A DNA stretch of 64,000 bases from Cohnella cholangitidis (lineage in GTDB: Bacteria; Bacillota; Bacilli; Paenibacillales; Paenibacillaceae), in assembly GCF_014107495.1 (NCBI RefSeq), contig NZ_CP041969.1, positions 5,505,501-5,569,500 on the forward strand. Reading direction: 5' to 3'. Made by a program: the position numbers and the translations under genes. Positions 35,263 to 44,960 of the stretch are shown here, one piece after another (the stretch's first letter is position 1; each line of letters begins with the position of its first letter). The notes beneath the pieces were generated by a model. That model had not been told where the DNA came from. It searched no databases and saw only the letters and a list, made by a program, of their open reading frames with translations.

Positions 35263-36105
35263 GTGAGCATAATAAGAGTAGTAACCGATTCCACAGTCGA
35301 TCTGTCCGATGAGATTTTACAGGAGCATGGCGTAGAAGTCGTGCCGTTATCGATTACCATTAACAACGAAACCTACTTAGACCGCGTGGATATTACGCCG
35401 ACGGAATTTATCGCGAAGATGCAGCAATCGAACGAGCTTCCGAAGAGCTCGCAGCCCTCGGCGGGCGCATTCTTGGAAGTATACGACCGGCTTGGCGAGG
35501 ACGGCAGCGAAATTATCTCTATCCATATGACCGGCGGAATGAGCGGAACGGTACGATCCGCGGAGATGGCCGCGGAGATGTCCAATTCCAAAGTAACCGT
35601 CGTGGATTCAAGATACATTACGAAGGCGCTCTCCTTTCAAGTGCTGGAAGCGGCCGCGATGGCGAAGATGGGTAAAGGAATGGCGGAGATCGTGGAGCGC
35701 CTTAATCAGATCCGCCAGCAAACCCGTTTGTTCGTGGTCGTGGATACGTTGGACAATCTAGTGAAAGGCGGCCGCATCGGCAAAGGCAAAGCCTGGATCG
35801 GCTCCTTGCTGAAGATCAAAATCATCGCCTCGCTCGATGGCGGCGAATACACTCCCGTCGCGAAAGTGCGGAGCAAGGCCCATGTCATCGATTATTTGGC
35901 GAAGGCGTTCGCGGAGGACGTCAAGGGCAAAGCGATCAAAGGCGTCGGCCTAGTTCATGCCGCGGGCTTCGAATTAGCGTCCAAGCTCAAGGAAGCGATT
36001 ATCGGGCTGACCGGCTTCGACAAGATCAGCATCGAGGACACTACGCCGATTATTAGCACGCACACGGGCGTCGGCGCGATCGGTTTTACTTATTACTTCG
36101 AGTAG
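35263..36105 (+). CDS. DegV-family fatty-acid-binding protein
   Basis: About 281 aa. Typical start IIRVVTDSTVDLSDEILQEH, the ligand-binding block LPKSSQPSAGAFLEVYDRL, SIHMTGGMSGTVRSAEMA, DTLDNLVKGGRIGKGKAWIG and C-terminal ISTHTGVGAIGFTYYFE. Cytoplasmic two-domain protein that binds a fatty acid and feeds the FakA kinase; no kinase gene is beside it. GTG 35263 is chosen because AGGA is eight bases upstream; ATG 35254 directly abuts it. Followed by a strong terminator. Confidence 0.9.
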   Translation: MSIIRVVTDSTVDLSDEILQEHGVEVVPLSITINNETYLDRVDITPTEFIAKMQQSNELPKSSQPSAGAFLEVYDRLGEDGSEIISIHMTGGMSGTVRSAEMAAEMSNSKVTVVDSRYITKALSFQVLEAAAMAKMGKGMAEIVERLNQIRQQTRLFVVVDTLDNLVKGGRIGKGKAWIGSLLKIKIIASLDGGEYTPVAKVRSKAHVIDYLAKAFAEDVKGKAIKGVGLVHAAGFELASKLKEAIIGLTGFDKISIEDTTPIISTHTGVGAIGFTYYFE

Positions 36106-36137
36106 CGGTTATCCGCAATGGAATATTACGAATGCAA

Positions 36138-36179
36138 GCCAATCTTTGGTCCTCTGCGGGGTCGAAGATTGGTTTTTTT
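36138..36179 (+). terminator. Rho-independent terminator of the degV gene
   Basis: Arms CCAATCTT and AAGATTGG (longer with mismatches) and TTTTTTT. Starts 32 nt after the stop. Confidence 0.85.
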
Positions 36180-36257
36180 GTCACGGGGAAGGAAAGGATT
36201 TCCATGTCTTTTGTCGAATATGTGATTCGAAACCTTCGGGAATGGGAGCGATGTCCA

Positions 36258-37187
36258 GTGGCAATTTTGATCAACAAGCGTCATATCGTATTTATCGGGT
36301 TAGCGATTCTCGTTCTGTTCGCGTTAATTCCGCATACAGCGGCAGAGGCCAAGGAAGGCGCAGCCGCTCCAACGTTATACATTGACGGGAAACCCGCGGA
36401 ATATAAGCAATTAAAGGTCAACAAACGGGTCGAAAATATGATTTCGATGAATACCGCGACGACAAAGCTTAATCTGAAGCTGAAATGGGTAACGAAGAAC
36501 AAGGAATGGATTTTATCGAATGCCGGCCACACGATCCGAATGAAGCTGGATTCGACGACCGCGACCGTCGATTCCAAACAACAGAAGATTACGACGCCCG
36601 CTATCGTGAGTAACGGTACTCTATATCTTCCGTTAAGGTTTATTGTCGTTTCAGGCGGCGGGAAGTTCCATAACAACGCGGATATGCCCGTGTTTTGGGT
36701 GCTTTCCGCGGATCAGAACGCTCTTACGTCGGCGATCATGAGAAATAACGCGGATGAAGCAAAGTTATTGCTTAAGGATTGGAAGGATGCGACGATCCCG
36801 TTGGCTTTGGATGGAACGATGCCCTATAACTATGCCGTGCATAGCGTTGAAATGACGGAGTTGCTTCTGGATAAGGGGTTTCCGGTCAATTATCGGGACA
36901 ATGAGTACGCTAACGTCGTCATTCGCAAAGGAGCATCAACGCTGCTCAATCAAGCCGCCTCTTATGGCGAGATCGAAGTCGTGAAAGTGCTGCTCGATCA
37001 TGGCGCGGATCCGAACTTGAAGGACTCGGACGGCAGTTGGAACGCGGTGGAGTCCGCCGTCTGGGGCAGGGATCAAGCCGGAAGCGAATTATTCGCGCTC
37101 TTGGGCTACGACGCAACGGTCGAAGACTACGACCGGATTATCGAACTGTTGCAAGAGAGAATGAAACAAGGGGAGAAACAAACTTGA
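36258..37187 (+). CDS. secreted stalk-domain protein with ankyrin-like repeats
   Basis: About 309 aa. Signal peptide (HIVFIGLAILVLFALIPHTAAEA), a copper-amine-oxidase-N-like stalk domain (APTLYIDGKPAEYKQLKVNK, then IVSNGTLYLPLRFIVVSGGG), and from ~residue 160 about four ankyrin-like helix pairs (LTSAIMRNNADEAKLLLKDW, EVVKVLLDHGADPNLKDSDG). Exported ankyrin proteins usually mediate protein binding; target unknown. Start GTG 36258 (GGGAG nine bases upstream) gives a normal signal peptide; ATG 36204 has a good RBS but adds 18 polar residues. The stop overlaps the next gene (TTGA), implying a coupled pair. Confidence 0.7.
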   Translation: MAILINKRHIVFIGLAILVLFALIPHTAAEAKEGAAAPTLYIDGKPAEYKQLKVNKRVENMISMNTATTKLNLKLKWVTKNKEWILSNAGHTIRMKLDSTTATVDSKQQKITTPAIVSNGTLYLPLRFIVVSGGGKFHNNADMPVFWVLSADQNALTSAIMRNNADEAKLLLKDWKDATIPLALDGTMPYNYAVHSVEMTELLLDKGFPVNYRDNEYANVVIRKGASTLLNQAASYGEIEVVKVLLDHGADPNLKDSDGSWNAVESAVWGRDQAGSELFALLGYDATVEDYDRIIELLQERMKQGEKQT

Positions 37188-38090
37188 GAAAAGCTAAATT
37201 CTTTTTCTTTCATTCTATTCGCCTGCATCTTGTTCGTACCGACGCTAAGCGCCAATGCAGCTGAAACCGGCTCGGAGCCGGCAGCGGACATCGAGTCGTT
37301 CGAGCCGACCGTTTTGCCTAAGCCGCCCTTTCAATATTATATGAGCAAATTCGCGAATGCTGGACCGAATGCCAAGAAAACGGCGAAACTTACGCTGACC
37401 CAAAAATCGGTCAAAAGTTTCCCGTTCGACCAAAGTTATGAGGATACCGCGGCATTTGCGGCCAAGGAGTATACCGTTCCGAATTCTTTTCGGTCGATCG
37501 CAGGGAATTTGCCGGAAGGTACCCCTATCGAATACCGCGGAGAGATGCTCGTAAGGGCGATCAAAGGAAAAGACCGCGTATTTCTTATTTACGGACAAAA
37601 CTTCGGGGAAAATCGTTATTTGGTCGCCATGGACAAGACGATGACCAAGACGCTGTATGCGTACGATTTCATTCATTACGCTTATTCTCCCAAGTACGTG
37701 GAGGCAGATTACGATTATATTTATCAGCAAATCCAGTGGGCCTACGAAGAGGACGGCATTCTCTACGTCTCGAATAGCCATAGGACTTATGCCAAGAGCT
37801 CGAAGGGAATGAACGGATACATTACGGCGATCCGCCTTGCCGACAATAAACTGTTATGGAGATCCGCGTCGCTAGTCAGCAACGCGCGGAGCTTCGAAGT
37901 CGTCGGGGACGTGATTGTGTCGGGTTACGGCTTCACGGCGGAGAAGGATTATCTCTACCAGCTCGATAAGAGAACCGGCAAAACGCTAGGCAAAGTCGCC
38001 TTGAAGGACGGACCCGACTATATCGGCAAACAAAACAACGATATTGTCGTATACGGATATTCGGTCGTGACCCGGTTTAAAGTTAAGTGA
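37184..38090 (+). CDS. secreted beta-propeller-like protein (frameshift inside the signal peptide)
   Basis: About 302 codons. From TTG 37184 (AAGGGGAG eight bases upstream, overlapping the previous stop) the reading frame starts MRKAKFF and would continue SFILFACILFVPTLSANA if the T5 run at 37202-37206 had four Ts; as written, the frame breaks and the rest starts only at an RBS-less TTG at 37230. The mature part reads FLIYGQNFGENRYLVAMDKT, YLYQLDKRTGKTLGKVALKD and YTKSKGMNGYITAIRLADNK-like blades, resembling a PQQ-type beta-propeller. I do not recognise a specific family. Likely acts with the ankyrin protein outside the cell. Confidence 0.6.
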
Positions 38091-38106
38091 TATCGTCTTC
38101 AAGCAG

Positions 38107-38149
38107 AAACCTCCAACCTCCGCTGGTATAGGCGGGATTGGAGGTTTTT
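38107..38149. terminator. terminator between convergent genes
   Basis: Arms AAACCTCCAA and TTGGAGGTTTTT with an inner CCTCCGC/GGCGGG hairpin. Serves the plus-strand propeller gene and possibly the minus-strand lipoprotein gene (A-run on the opposite side). Confidence 0.8.
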
Positions 38150-38177
38150 CCTAACCTATCGGACATCGTTTCCTATC

Positions 38178-38653
38178 CTATTTTGTATAAGAGATCGTTA
38201 CCGAGGTTTCGCCTTTGACTTCGGTGGATTTGGCAATCGTGAGGTAGAAAATCCAAGAGGGGGTGTTGCCCGTGAGGGAGACGCTGTCGGCAACGGGTTC
38301 ATCTTCGTAGTCATACTTCTTTTCTTCCAGTTTGTTGCGATAGATCGTCGCCGTTTCTTCCAATCCGCTTGCGACGCGGAACGACAATTGGTAGAAGCCG
38401 TCTCCTTTCGTTACGCCGTCTCCCGTCCGTACGGCCGTAATCCCTTTGGCACCGTCCAAGATCGGAATATCCGCAGGCACATCCGCCGGCAGCTTGGTAA
38501 CCGGGTCGGTCGCGATCGCGGATGCCGCAGGCGGCTTCGCCTTATTGTCGGTACCGTTTGAGTTCAACAGATTAGCCAAGTCTCCGCATCCGACGAGAAT
38601 AACGAGCAACAGGGCAGAGAGCCCGATCGATCGTAATTTTTTGCCGAGTTCAT
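38178..38653 (-). CDS. lipoprotein of unknown function (frameshift near the start)
   Basis: About 158 codons. The lipobox is LLVILVGCGD, followed by an Asn/Ala/Pro-rich spacer and a ~100-residue soluble domain (ADIPILDGAKGITAVRTGDG, FRVASGLEETATIYRNKLEE). In frame, the only start is a TTG at 38687 whose coding region would contain the ribosome site; the good RBS AAAGGAG points to ATG 38653, which is one A short of frame (A6 run at about 38639-38644; seven would read MNSAKKLRSIGL into the lipobox). So the gene is probably intact with a mis-called homopolymer. Function not recognised. Confidence 0.7.
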
Positions 38654-38730
38654 GAATTCGCTCCTTTGCTGGGGGGTATTGATACAAATCGTATCAAATA
38701 TTCGGAGCTTAAGCAACGATTTGAATGGAA

Positions 38731-38755
38731 GGTACCATAATAAGTTAGTACTATT
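38731..38755. promoter_or_regulatory. GTAC-type dyad, possible operator
   Basis: GGTACC-ATAATAAGTTA-GTACTATT has paired GTAC half-sites 16 bp apart. A close copy occurs at 63937. Lies between divergent genes; resembles HxlR/MarR-type operators, but no regulator is known here. Confidence 0.4.
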
Positions 38756-38838
38756 CGCGCCATGCTTCTCCTCGTATGATTGCATTAACAACTTAGCGAC
38801 TTAACAAGTTGAAGCAATCATTCCTAGGAGGACTTCAA

Positions 38839-39357
38839 ATGGAAAATCAAGCTTCGAATACATCCGTTCATCCCCAGCCGAACGCATTTCACGGCCGCAT
38901 AAACAATTTCTATCGCCGCAGGAATACGCCGACTTATACGTTTATGGCTTGGGCGGCTTTCGTCCTCGCGTTCGGCTTCGAGTTCGGCGGCATCTACTCT
39001 TTGAAACAGCCGCTTTCCGTTAAAGGTTATTACGCCGCTGTCGCCATTCTTCTCATTATTACCGCTTTCGTCCTGCAGAAGGTGATCAGGGACAATGACG
39101 AAGATCAATACTTGCGCGAACAGAATCCTCATCATCGTAGACGCAATACGTCGGCGTTCACTTTCCTCTCTTGGGTCGGTTTCATCTTGGCGATCGCCTT
39201 CCAATTCATCGGCTTGACCACGCTGGAAGAGCCGTTCTACGTCGTCGGTTATTATGCGATCGCCGCCGCGTTCCTTATCGTGACGAGTCTGGTGCTGCAG
39301 AAGACGATCCGGGACAACGAGGAAGACAAGCTGAACAATGGGACAATGGAAGGGTAG
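38839..39357 (+). CDS. YiaA/YiaB-type membrane protein, two tandem two-helix domains
   Basis: About 172 aa. Two homologous units, each of a basic RRRNT(P/S)xxTF motif followed by two helices: PTYTFMAWAAFVLAFGFEFG with YYAAVAILLIITAFVLQKVI, and SAFTFLSWVGFILAIAFQFI with YYAIAAAFLIVTSLVLQKTI. Matches the YiaA/YiaB two-helix domain; function unknown. Start ATG 38839 seven bases after GGAGG. Monocistronic. Confidence 0.78.
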   Translation: MENQASNTSVHPQPNAFHGRINNFYRRRNTPTYTFMAWAAFVLAFGFEFGGIYSLKQPLSVKGYYAAVAILLIITAFVLQKVIRDNDEDQYLREQNPHHRRRNTSAFTFLSWVGFILAIAFQFIGLTTLEEPFYVVGYYAIAAAFLIVTSLVLQKTIRDNEEDKLNNGTMEG

Positions 39358-39460
39358 GGGAATTGTTGGTGCAGTGCATCTGTTGTTGCATTCATGGACG
39401 CCGAGGGCTATAATTCCAAGTGATTGATAGCTTCCAAGAATTGAATAGCCTTCTAAGCCT

Positions 39461-39640
39461 CAGGGTGCCTTCCGCTAGTAAGCGATAAGGTTAAAAGGGA
39501 AGCCGGCGAGATTCCGGCACGGTCCCGCCACTGTGATATAGGACGGCATCCGCCTACGGTAGTTCGAGTGCCGATCGGGGAGGTGCCGGAAGTCTATTAG
39601 TCAGATGACCTGCCCGGGGCGCAGCAGACGAAATCCTTCG
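39461..39640 (+). ncRNA. cobalamin riboswitch
   Basis: Contains the hallmark core: GGTGCC, AAGCCGGCGAG, GGTCCCGCCACTGTGA (the B12-box region), GGAAGTC and ATGACCTGCCC. A transcription terminator follows at 39715, so adenosylcobalamin (or a related corrinoid) is predicted to shut off the downstream cob operon by termination. Confidence 0.95.
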
Positions 39641-39714
39641 CGGATAAGGATCCGGCTCACTCGGGAATATTACCTATCGCACGTAGAACTTTCGTTTCCC
39701 TGTTTGCTGACCAT

Positions 39715-39742
39715 CAGTCCGTTTAGTACGGACTGTTTTTTT
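39715..39742 (+). terminator. expression-platform terminator of the cobalamin riboswitch
   Basis: Perfect arms CAGTCCGT and ACGGACTG with a 4-nt loop and seven Ts; 75 nt downstream of the riboswitch core and 91 nt before cobT. Confidence 0.85.
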
Positions 39743-39833
39743 GTTTTGAGACATTCATAGCGAGTAGATTGATCGCTGCAACCGGTTGCGGCTCAACGAA
39801 GGCACTAAATCTATTTCGAGAGGAAATGAACGA

Positions 39834-40899
39834 ATGAGCTTGAACGTCCCTTCACGAATTCAGGAAATGATTGATTCCATTAAGCCGCTGGACCAAGACG
39901 CAATGGAAGCCGCGCAGCAGCGGTTGGATAGTTTGACGAAGCCGCCGGGCAGCCTAGGCAAGCTGGAAGCCGTGGCCAAGCAAGCGGCGGGAATCACCGG
40001 AGAGAGCTTGCCGGACTTGTCGCGGAAAGCGGTAATCGTCATGGCCGGCGATCACGGCGTTTGCGAGGAAGGTATCAGCGCCTTCCCCGCCGAAGTCACG
40101 CCCCAGATGGTGCTTAACTTCTTGGGAGGCGGCGCGGCGGTCAACGTGCTGGCCCGCCACGCGGGAGCCGACGTCGTCTGCGTCGACATCGGCGTGAACG
40201 CGGACCTTGCGCACCCCCGATCTCGTCGCGCGCAAAGTCCGCAAGGGCACGTCTAACATCGCCCGCGGAGCGGCGATGTCCCGAGAAGAGGCGGTCCTAG
40301 CCATCAGCGTTGGCTATGACCTCGTATCCGAGCTCGCGGCGCAAGGAACGCGCGTCTTCGCCACGGGCGAGATGGGCATCGGCAACACGACGCCGAGCGC
40401 CGCCATCCTGATTGCTCTGGCGGGATTGTCGCCGGAGCAAGCGGTCGGCCGCGGCACGGGCATCGACGATGCCCGCCTGCTGCACAAGCGCGCCGTAATC
40501 GAACGCGCGCTTCAGGTCAATGCCGCCGACCCGGCGGACCCGCTGGACGTCCTCGCGAAGCTCGGCGGCCTGGAAATCGCCGGCCTCGTCGGCGTTATTC
40601 TCGGCGCGGCCGCGAATCGGGCCGTCGTCGTCATCGACGGCTTTATCTCTTCCGCCGCCGCGCTAGTGGCAAGCCGCTTAGCGCCGTTGTCGGTTCACTA
40701 TATGGTCGCTTCGCATATGTCGCTCGAGCAAGGACATGCCCGAATGCTCGAAGCGGTCGGGCTGTCCCCGATGATTCAGATGGATATGCGGTTGGGCGAA
40801 GGGACCGGAGCGGCGTTATGCTTCCATTTCTTCGACGCCGCAGGTAAAATCATGAGAGAAATGGCAACCTTCGAGAGCGCAGGGGTATCGCAATCATGA
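39834..40899 (+). CDS. cobT: CobT nicotinate-nucleotide-dimethylbenzimidazole phosphoribosyltransferase (single-base frameshift)
   Basis: About 355 codons. N-terminal IDSIKPLDQDAMEAAQQRLD and LTKPPGSLGKLEAVAKQAAG, MAGDHGVCEEGISAFPAEVT, VCVDIGVNADL; C-terminal ARKVRKGTSNIARGAAM, ATGEMGIGNTTPSAAIL and HMSLEQGHARML with the catalytic Glu region near the end. It makes alpha-ribazole phosphate for the lower ligand. At 40208-40218 the frame breaks: CACCCCCGAT has one C too many; with four Cs it reads HPDLVARK and the two open stretches join. RBS AGAGGAA eight bases before ATG 39834. First gene after the riboswitch. Confidence 0.9.
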
Positions 40900-42498
40900 C
40901 GTGGAAGCCCTCTTTCGCCGGACTTCGGCCAGCGCGGACCCTTATGATCCAAGGCACGGCTTCGGACGTAGGCAAGAGCATTATTACGACGGCGTTATGC
41001 CGTATTCTCGTACAGGACGGCTTGTCGGTTGCTCCCTTCAAATCGCAGAACATGTCGTTGAACAGCTATGTGACCCCGGACGGCAAAGAAATCGGCCGAG
41101 CACAAGGGATGCAAGCCGATGCATGCGGAATACCCGCAACGACGGATATGAACCCGATTCTGCTCAAACCGACGACGGACCGGGCTTCGCAAGTGGTCGT
41201 GCACGGGAAGCCGTACCGGACTATGGATGCTTTCAGTTACCGTCGCGAGTATTTGGCCGAAGCGGGAATCATCGTGCGCGAAGCGCTCGATCGGCTTCGC
41301 GGCGAACACGACGTCGTCGTGCTTGAAGGCGCGGGCAGCCCGGCGGAAATCAATCTCAAGGACCGCGACATCGTGAACATGCGGATGGCGGGCTGGGCGA
41401 ACGCGCCGGTTATTCTCGTGGCGGATATCGATCGCGGCGGAGTGTTCGCGTCCATCGTTGGAACGTTGGAGTTGCTGGAACCGGAAGAACGGGCCAGGGT
41501 GAAGGGGTTCATCATCAATAAATTCCGCGGGGACGTCGCTTTGCTGCAGCCGGGGTTGGATTGGCTAGAGCAGCGGACCGGGAAACCGGTGCTGGGCGTC
41601 ATTCCTCATATCGATAGCTTGAAATTAGAGTCGGAAGATTCCTTGTCGATCCAGAAGCTCGCTTCGGCAAAGAATTCGAATGAGGCGTTGCTCGATATCG
41701 CCGTCCTCCGATTTCCGCGGATCGCCAACTTCACGGATATCGATCCACTAATCGCGGAGCAAGATACTTCCGTACGATACGTGACGCGGAGAGAAGAGTT
41801 CGGTAATCCCGATGCGGTCGTTCTGCCGGGCAGCAAAAATACGGCGGAAGATCTGCTGTTCTTGCGCGAGACGGGTTTGGATCGATTGTTGTTGGATTAC
41901 CGGGAGCAAGGGGGGATGGATCGCGGGAATTTGCGGCGGTTATCAGATGCTGGGGGAGAAGCTGCTCGATCCCGACCGTATCGAATCCGCAAATGAAAGC
42001 TTGCCGGGTTTAGGATTCTTTCCCATGGAAACCGTATTTACGCCCGATAAGAAAACCGAGCGAGTCGCAGGCCAAGCTCTGGGTTGGCCGATTAAGTACG
42101 CGCAGGCCGAACCTATGCAATCTTCGAATCTATCGATCGAAGGTTACGAGATACATATGGGCAGATCTTCATTTATTCATGCTACCGAGCATCCCATGAC
42201 GATAGGCATCGCAAGAGGAGAGCCCGCTGGACGAACTGTGCATCAAGAAGGCGCCCGCTCAGCGAACGGTAAAGTTTGGGGTACTTATATCCATGGCATT
42301 TTGCATAACGACGAGTTCCGGCGCAACTGGCTTAACGCCATTCGCGAGAGCAAAGGTTGGTTGCCGCTTGCCGGAGAGTTGCGCTTCAACGAGCAGAGAG
42401 AAGCCGAGTTTGACCGTTTGGCGGAACATGTACGACGGTTCACGGACATGCAGGCCATTTATGCCATCATGAATTTCAGCGAGGAGGCCGACCAATGA
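40896..42498 (+). CDS. cobQ: cobyric acid synthase (CobQ/CbiP), single-base frameshift
   Basis: About 534 codons. N-terminal dethiobiotin-synthetase-like ATPase domain: MIQGTASDVGKSIITTALCR (P-loop), FKSQNMSLNSYVTPDGKEIG, VVLEGAGSPAEINLKDRDIV; C-terminal class I glutamine amidotransferase with nucleophile Cys in GWIAGICGGYQMLGE. Amidates four side chains of adenosylcobyrinic diamide. The frame breaks in CAAGGGGGGATGG (41909-41920): six Gs read GGMDRG, five read GGWIAG, restoring the amidotransferase. Start ATG overlaps the cobT stop (ATGA). The last codons overlap cobD. Confidence 0.93.
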
Positions 42499-43628
42499 GC
42501 GGCAATCAAACGACGACAAGCGAGCTGGAGCCTTTCGGACATGGAGGGGACATCGAGACGGCATCCGGCCGCTTCGGCATACGATCGGATGCTTGGCTCG
42601 ATTACAGCGCGAACATTAACCCGCTCGGTCCGCCCTCTCAGGTGATGGCCGCGCTTAACGATGCGTTTCGTTCTATCGTGAATTACCCGGATCCCGGTCA
42701 TCGGCAGCTTAAGCAACTGCTGGCCGACAAGCTCGCCGTGACAACGGACAAGCTGATCATCGGTAACGGCGCGGCCGAATGCATGGCCCTTGCTCTATTG
42801 GGCTTGGACATTCGCAAAGTCGGCGTCGTCGCTCCTTGCTTCTCGGAATATACCCAGCTAGCCGAAGATTTCGGCGCGGAAGTGTATACGATTATAGGCC
42901 GGGAAGAGAACGGTTTTCGAGCGGAGCTTGCCGACCTTCTGCCTTTGCTAGCCAATGTGGATCTGCTGTTCCTCGGGCATCCGAACAATCCGACGGGACT
43001 TACCTATTCGTTGGATCAACTAAGGTCGATCGCTCGCGGCGCGGAGCAATCGTCGACCTATCTCGTCTTGGACGAAGCATTCATCGATTTCATCGCTCCC
43101 GATCAACGCGCGACGCTATTGCCGGAGCTGGACAACTACCCGCATGTCATCTTGATTCACTCCATGACGAAATTTTATGCCATCCCCGGACTTCGGTTAG
43201 GGTATGCCATCGCCGAGCCTCGGCTCATCGAACGGATGGCGCGCAAGCAAGTGACTTGGAGCGTCAACGGTTTGGCGCTTCTCGCGGGACAAGCATGCCT
43301 GCAACCGGAAGTGGCAACCTACGAAGAGCAAACGCGGGAGCTCATCGCCGGAGAGCGGGAGTTCCTGCGGGAACAATTGGTACACGGGTTAGGATGGCAA
43401 GTATGGCCGGGCGAAGCGAACTTTTTGCTGGTCAGGGTTGCCGCGCCATGGACCGCCAGCCTGTTGCAGCAAGCATTAGGGCCTAAAGCGGTCATGATTC
43501 GCAGTTGCGCCATGTACGAAGGGCTAACGGAAAGGGATATCCGCATCGCGGTACGCGGAAGAACGGACAACGAGCGGTTGCTGCAAGCCTTCCGCGAAGT
43601 GGATGAAGCAAGAGAGGGGCTTCGGTAG
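42495..43628 (+). CDS. cobD: threonine-phosphate decarboxylase (CobD)
   Basis: 377 aa fold-type I PLP enzyme. Key blocks: FGIRSDAWLDYSANINPLGP, IIGNGAAECMALALL, FLGHPNNPTGLTYSLDQLRS, YLVLDEAFIDF (PLP-Asp) and SMTKFYAIPGLRLGYAIAEP (PLP lysine). Makes (R)-1-amino-2-propanol phosphate, the linker to the nucleotide loop. Closely resembles histidinol-phosphate aminotransferase but operon context decides. Overlaps cobQ by 4 bp. Confidence 0.9.
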   Translation: MSGNQTTTSELEPFGHGGDIETASGRFGIRSDAWLDYSANINPLGPPSQVMAALNDAFRSIVNYPDPGHRQLKQLLADKLAVTTDKLIIGNGAAECMALALLGLDIRKVGVVAPCFSEYTQLAEDFGAEVYTIIGREENGFRAELADLLPLLANVDLLFLGHPNNPTGLTYSLDQLRSIARGAEQSSTYLVLDEAFIDFIAPDQRATLLPELDNYPHVILIHSMTKFYAIPGLRLGYAIAEPRLIERMARKQVTWSVNGLALLAGQACLQPEVATYEEQTRELIAGEREFLREQLVHGLGWQVWPGEANFLLVRVAAPWTASLLQQALGPKAVMIRSCAMYEGLTERDIRIAVRGRTDNERLLQAFREVDEAREGLR

Positions 43629-44183
43629 ATGGACATCGTAATGGTTACCGGAGGCGTTCGCTCAGGCAAAAGCGCCTATGCGGAAGAACTGGTCCTTGAG
43701 CGATCGAGAAGGTTAAGCTATCAAGCCAAAGTGTTATACGTGGCGACGGGGATGCGTTCCGACGGCGAGATGAAAACGCGAATCGAGGCTCATAGGCTTC
43801 GCCGCCCGGACACTTGGGATACGCTTGAGGCTCCAGACGAGTTAAGCGCCGATTCCTACCGCGGCTACGATATCGTCCTCGTCGATACGTTGTCGGCATG
43901 GATCGGCAATCGGTTGATGGCCGTGCCGGATGAGCATTGTAGGGACGCCGGTACGACGTCGTTCATCCAATCGGAAATCCAGAAATACATAGACGAACTC
44001 AGAAATTCGAAGCTCCGCGCGGCCGTCATCGTCACGGATGAAGTGGGCTGGGGAGGAGTCGCGATGTCGCCGCTCGGCCGCTGGTTCCAAGACGTCATCG
44101 GCGAGGCGAATCAAAAGCTGGCAAGCCGCGCGGATGAAGTCGTTGCCGTGATTAGCGGGTTGCCATGGAGGCTGAAGGGATGA
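43629..44183 (+). CDS. cobU: CobU adenosylcobinamide kinase/guanylyltransferase
   Basis: 184 aa, the standard length. P-loop TGGVRSGKSAYAEELVLE at the start, VATGMRSDGEMKTRIEAHRL with the guanylylated His, RRPDTWDTLEAP, VLVDTLSAWIGN and C-terminal VAVISGLPWRLKG. Phosphorylates cobinamide and adds GMP, giving adenosylcobinamide-GDP. Immediately follows cobD. Confidence 0.93.
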   Translation: MDIVMVTGGVRSGKSAYAEELVLERSRRLSYQAKVLYVATGMRSDGEMKTRIEAHRLRRPDTWDTLEAPDELSADSYRGYDIVLVDTLSAWIGNRLMAVPDEHCRDAGTTSFIQSEIQKYIDELRNSKLRAAVIVTDEVGWGGVAMSPLGRWFQDVIGEANQKLASRADEVVAVISGLPWRLKG

Positions 44184-44935
44184 ACGCATTCTGGCAAGCG
44201 GTAGGTTTCTTGACCCGTTTTCCCGTACCGGCTAAAGCGCAAACGACGAAAGGCTGGGACAGCAGTCCGCGCTATTATCCAATCGTCGGACTTTTGCTCG
44301 GAGCGGTTCTCTGGCTAATCGGCTGGCTTGCGGAACTAGGCTTCGGATCGATCGGTTTTACCGTTACCGCGGCGGTAACGGTCGCTTGCTGGATCTATTT
44401 GACCGGAGCGCTTCATCTGGACGGCTGGATGGATTTAGCGGATGGATTAGGCAGCCACCGCAGCCGCGAGCGGATGCTGGAAATTATGAAAGACAGCCGC
44501 GTTGGGGCGATGGGGGTTGTCGCGGCGATCGTCCTGATTATCCTTAAGGTCGCGGCTATACAACAATTGGCCGTACATGAGGAGCTCGGCGTTCTGTTGA
44601 TCGTTCCCGCCATGGCAAGATTCGCGCTTGTGGGGGCGATCTATGTTTTTCCATATATTACGGCTCAAGGTCTTGGAAGCGGCTTACGCGACGGGGTTAC
44701 CCGTTGGAGCTTATGGCTTAATCTGCTCTTGCTGTCGGGCGTGTCGTACGTCGTTGCCGGGATTTCCGGAGCTCTCGTTCTGGGTGGAATGCTTATAGCC
44801 GCATGGGTCTTCGGACGATCGCTCGTTCGCAAGCTGGGCGGGTTCACCGGCGACGGATACGGAGCGCTAGTCGAAGCCATGGAGACGTTCGTCCTGTTGC
44901 TGTATCTCATCCTACTGAATCATCCTATCTTTTAA
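44180..44935 (+). CDS. cobS: CobS adenosylcobinamide-GDP ribazoletransferase
   Basis: About 251 aa, polytopic membrane protein. Signature N-terminus FWQAVGFLTRFPVPAKAQ; LTGALHLDGWMDLADGLGSH with the catalytic acid motif; RVGAMGVVAAIVLIILK; TGDGYGALVEAMETFVLL. Joins adenosylcobinamide-GDP and alpha-ribazole. Start ATG 44180, eight bases after GGAGG, overlaps the cobU stop (ATGA). Confidence 0.93.
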   Translation: MNAFWQAVGFLTRFPVPAKAQTTKGWDSSPRYYPIVGLLLGAVLWLIGWLAELGFGSIGFTVTAAVTVACWIYLTGALHLDGWMDLADGLGSHRSRERMLEIMKDSRVGAMGVVAAIVLIILKVAAIQQLAVHEELGVLLIVPAMARFALVGAIYVFPYITAQGLGSGLRDGVTRWSLWLNLLLLSGVSYVVAGISGALVLGGMLIAAWVFGRSLVRKLGGFTGDGYGALVEAMETFVLLLYLILLNHPIF

Positions 44936-44960
44936 CAGAACAGGAGCTTATGAGAACGAT

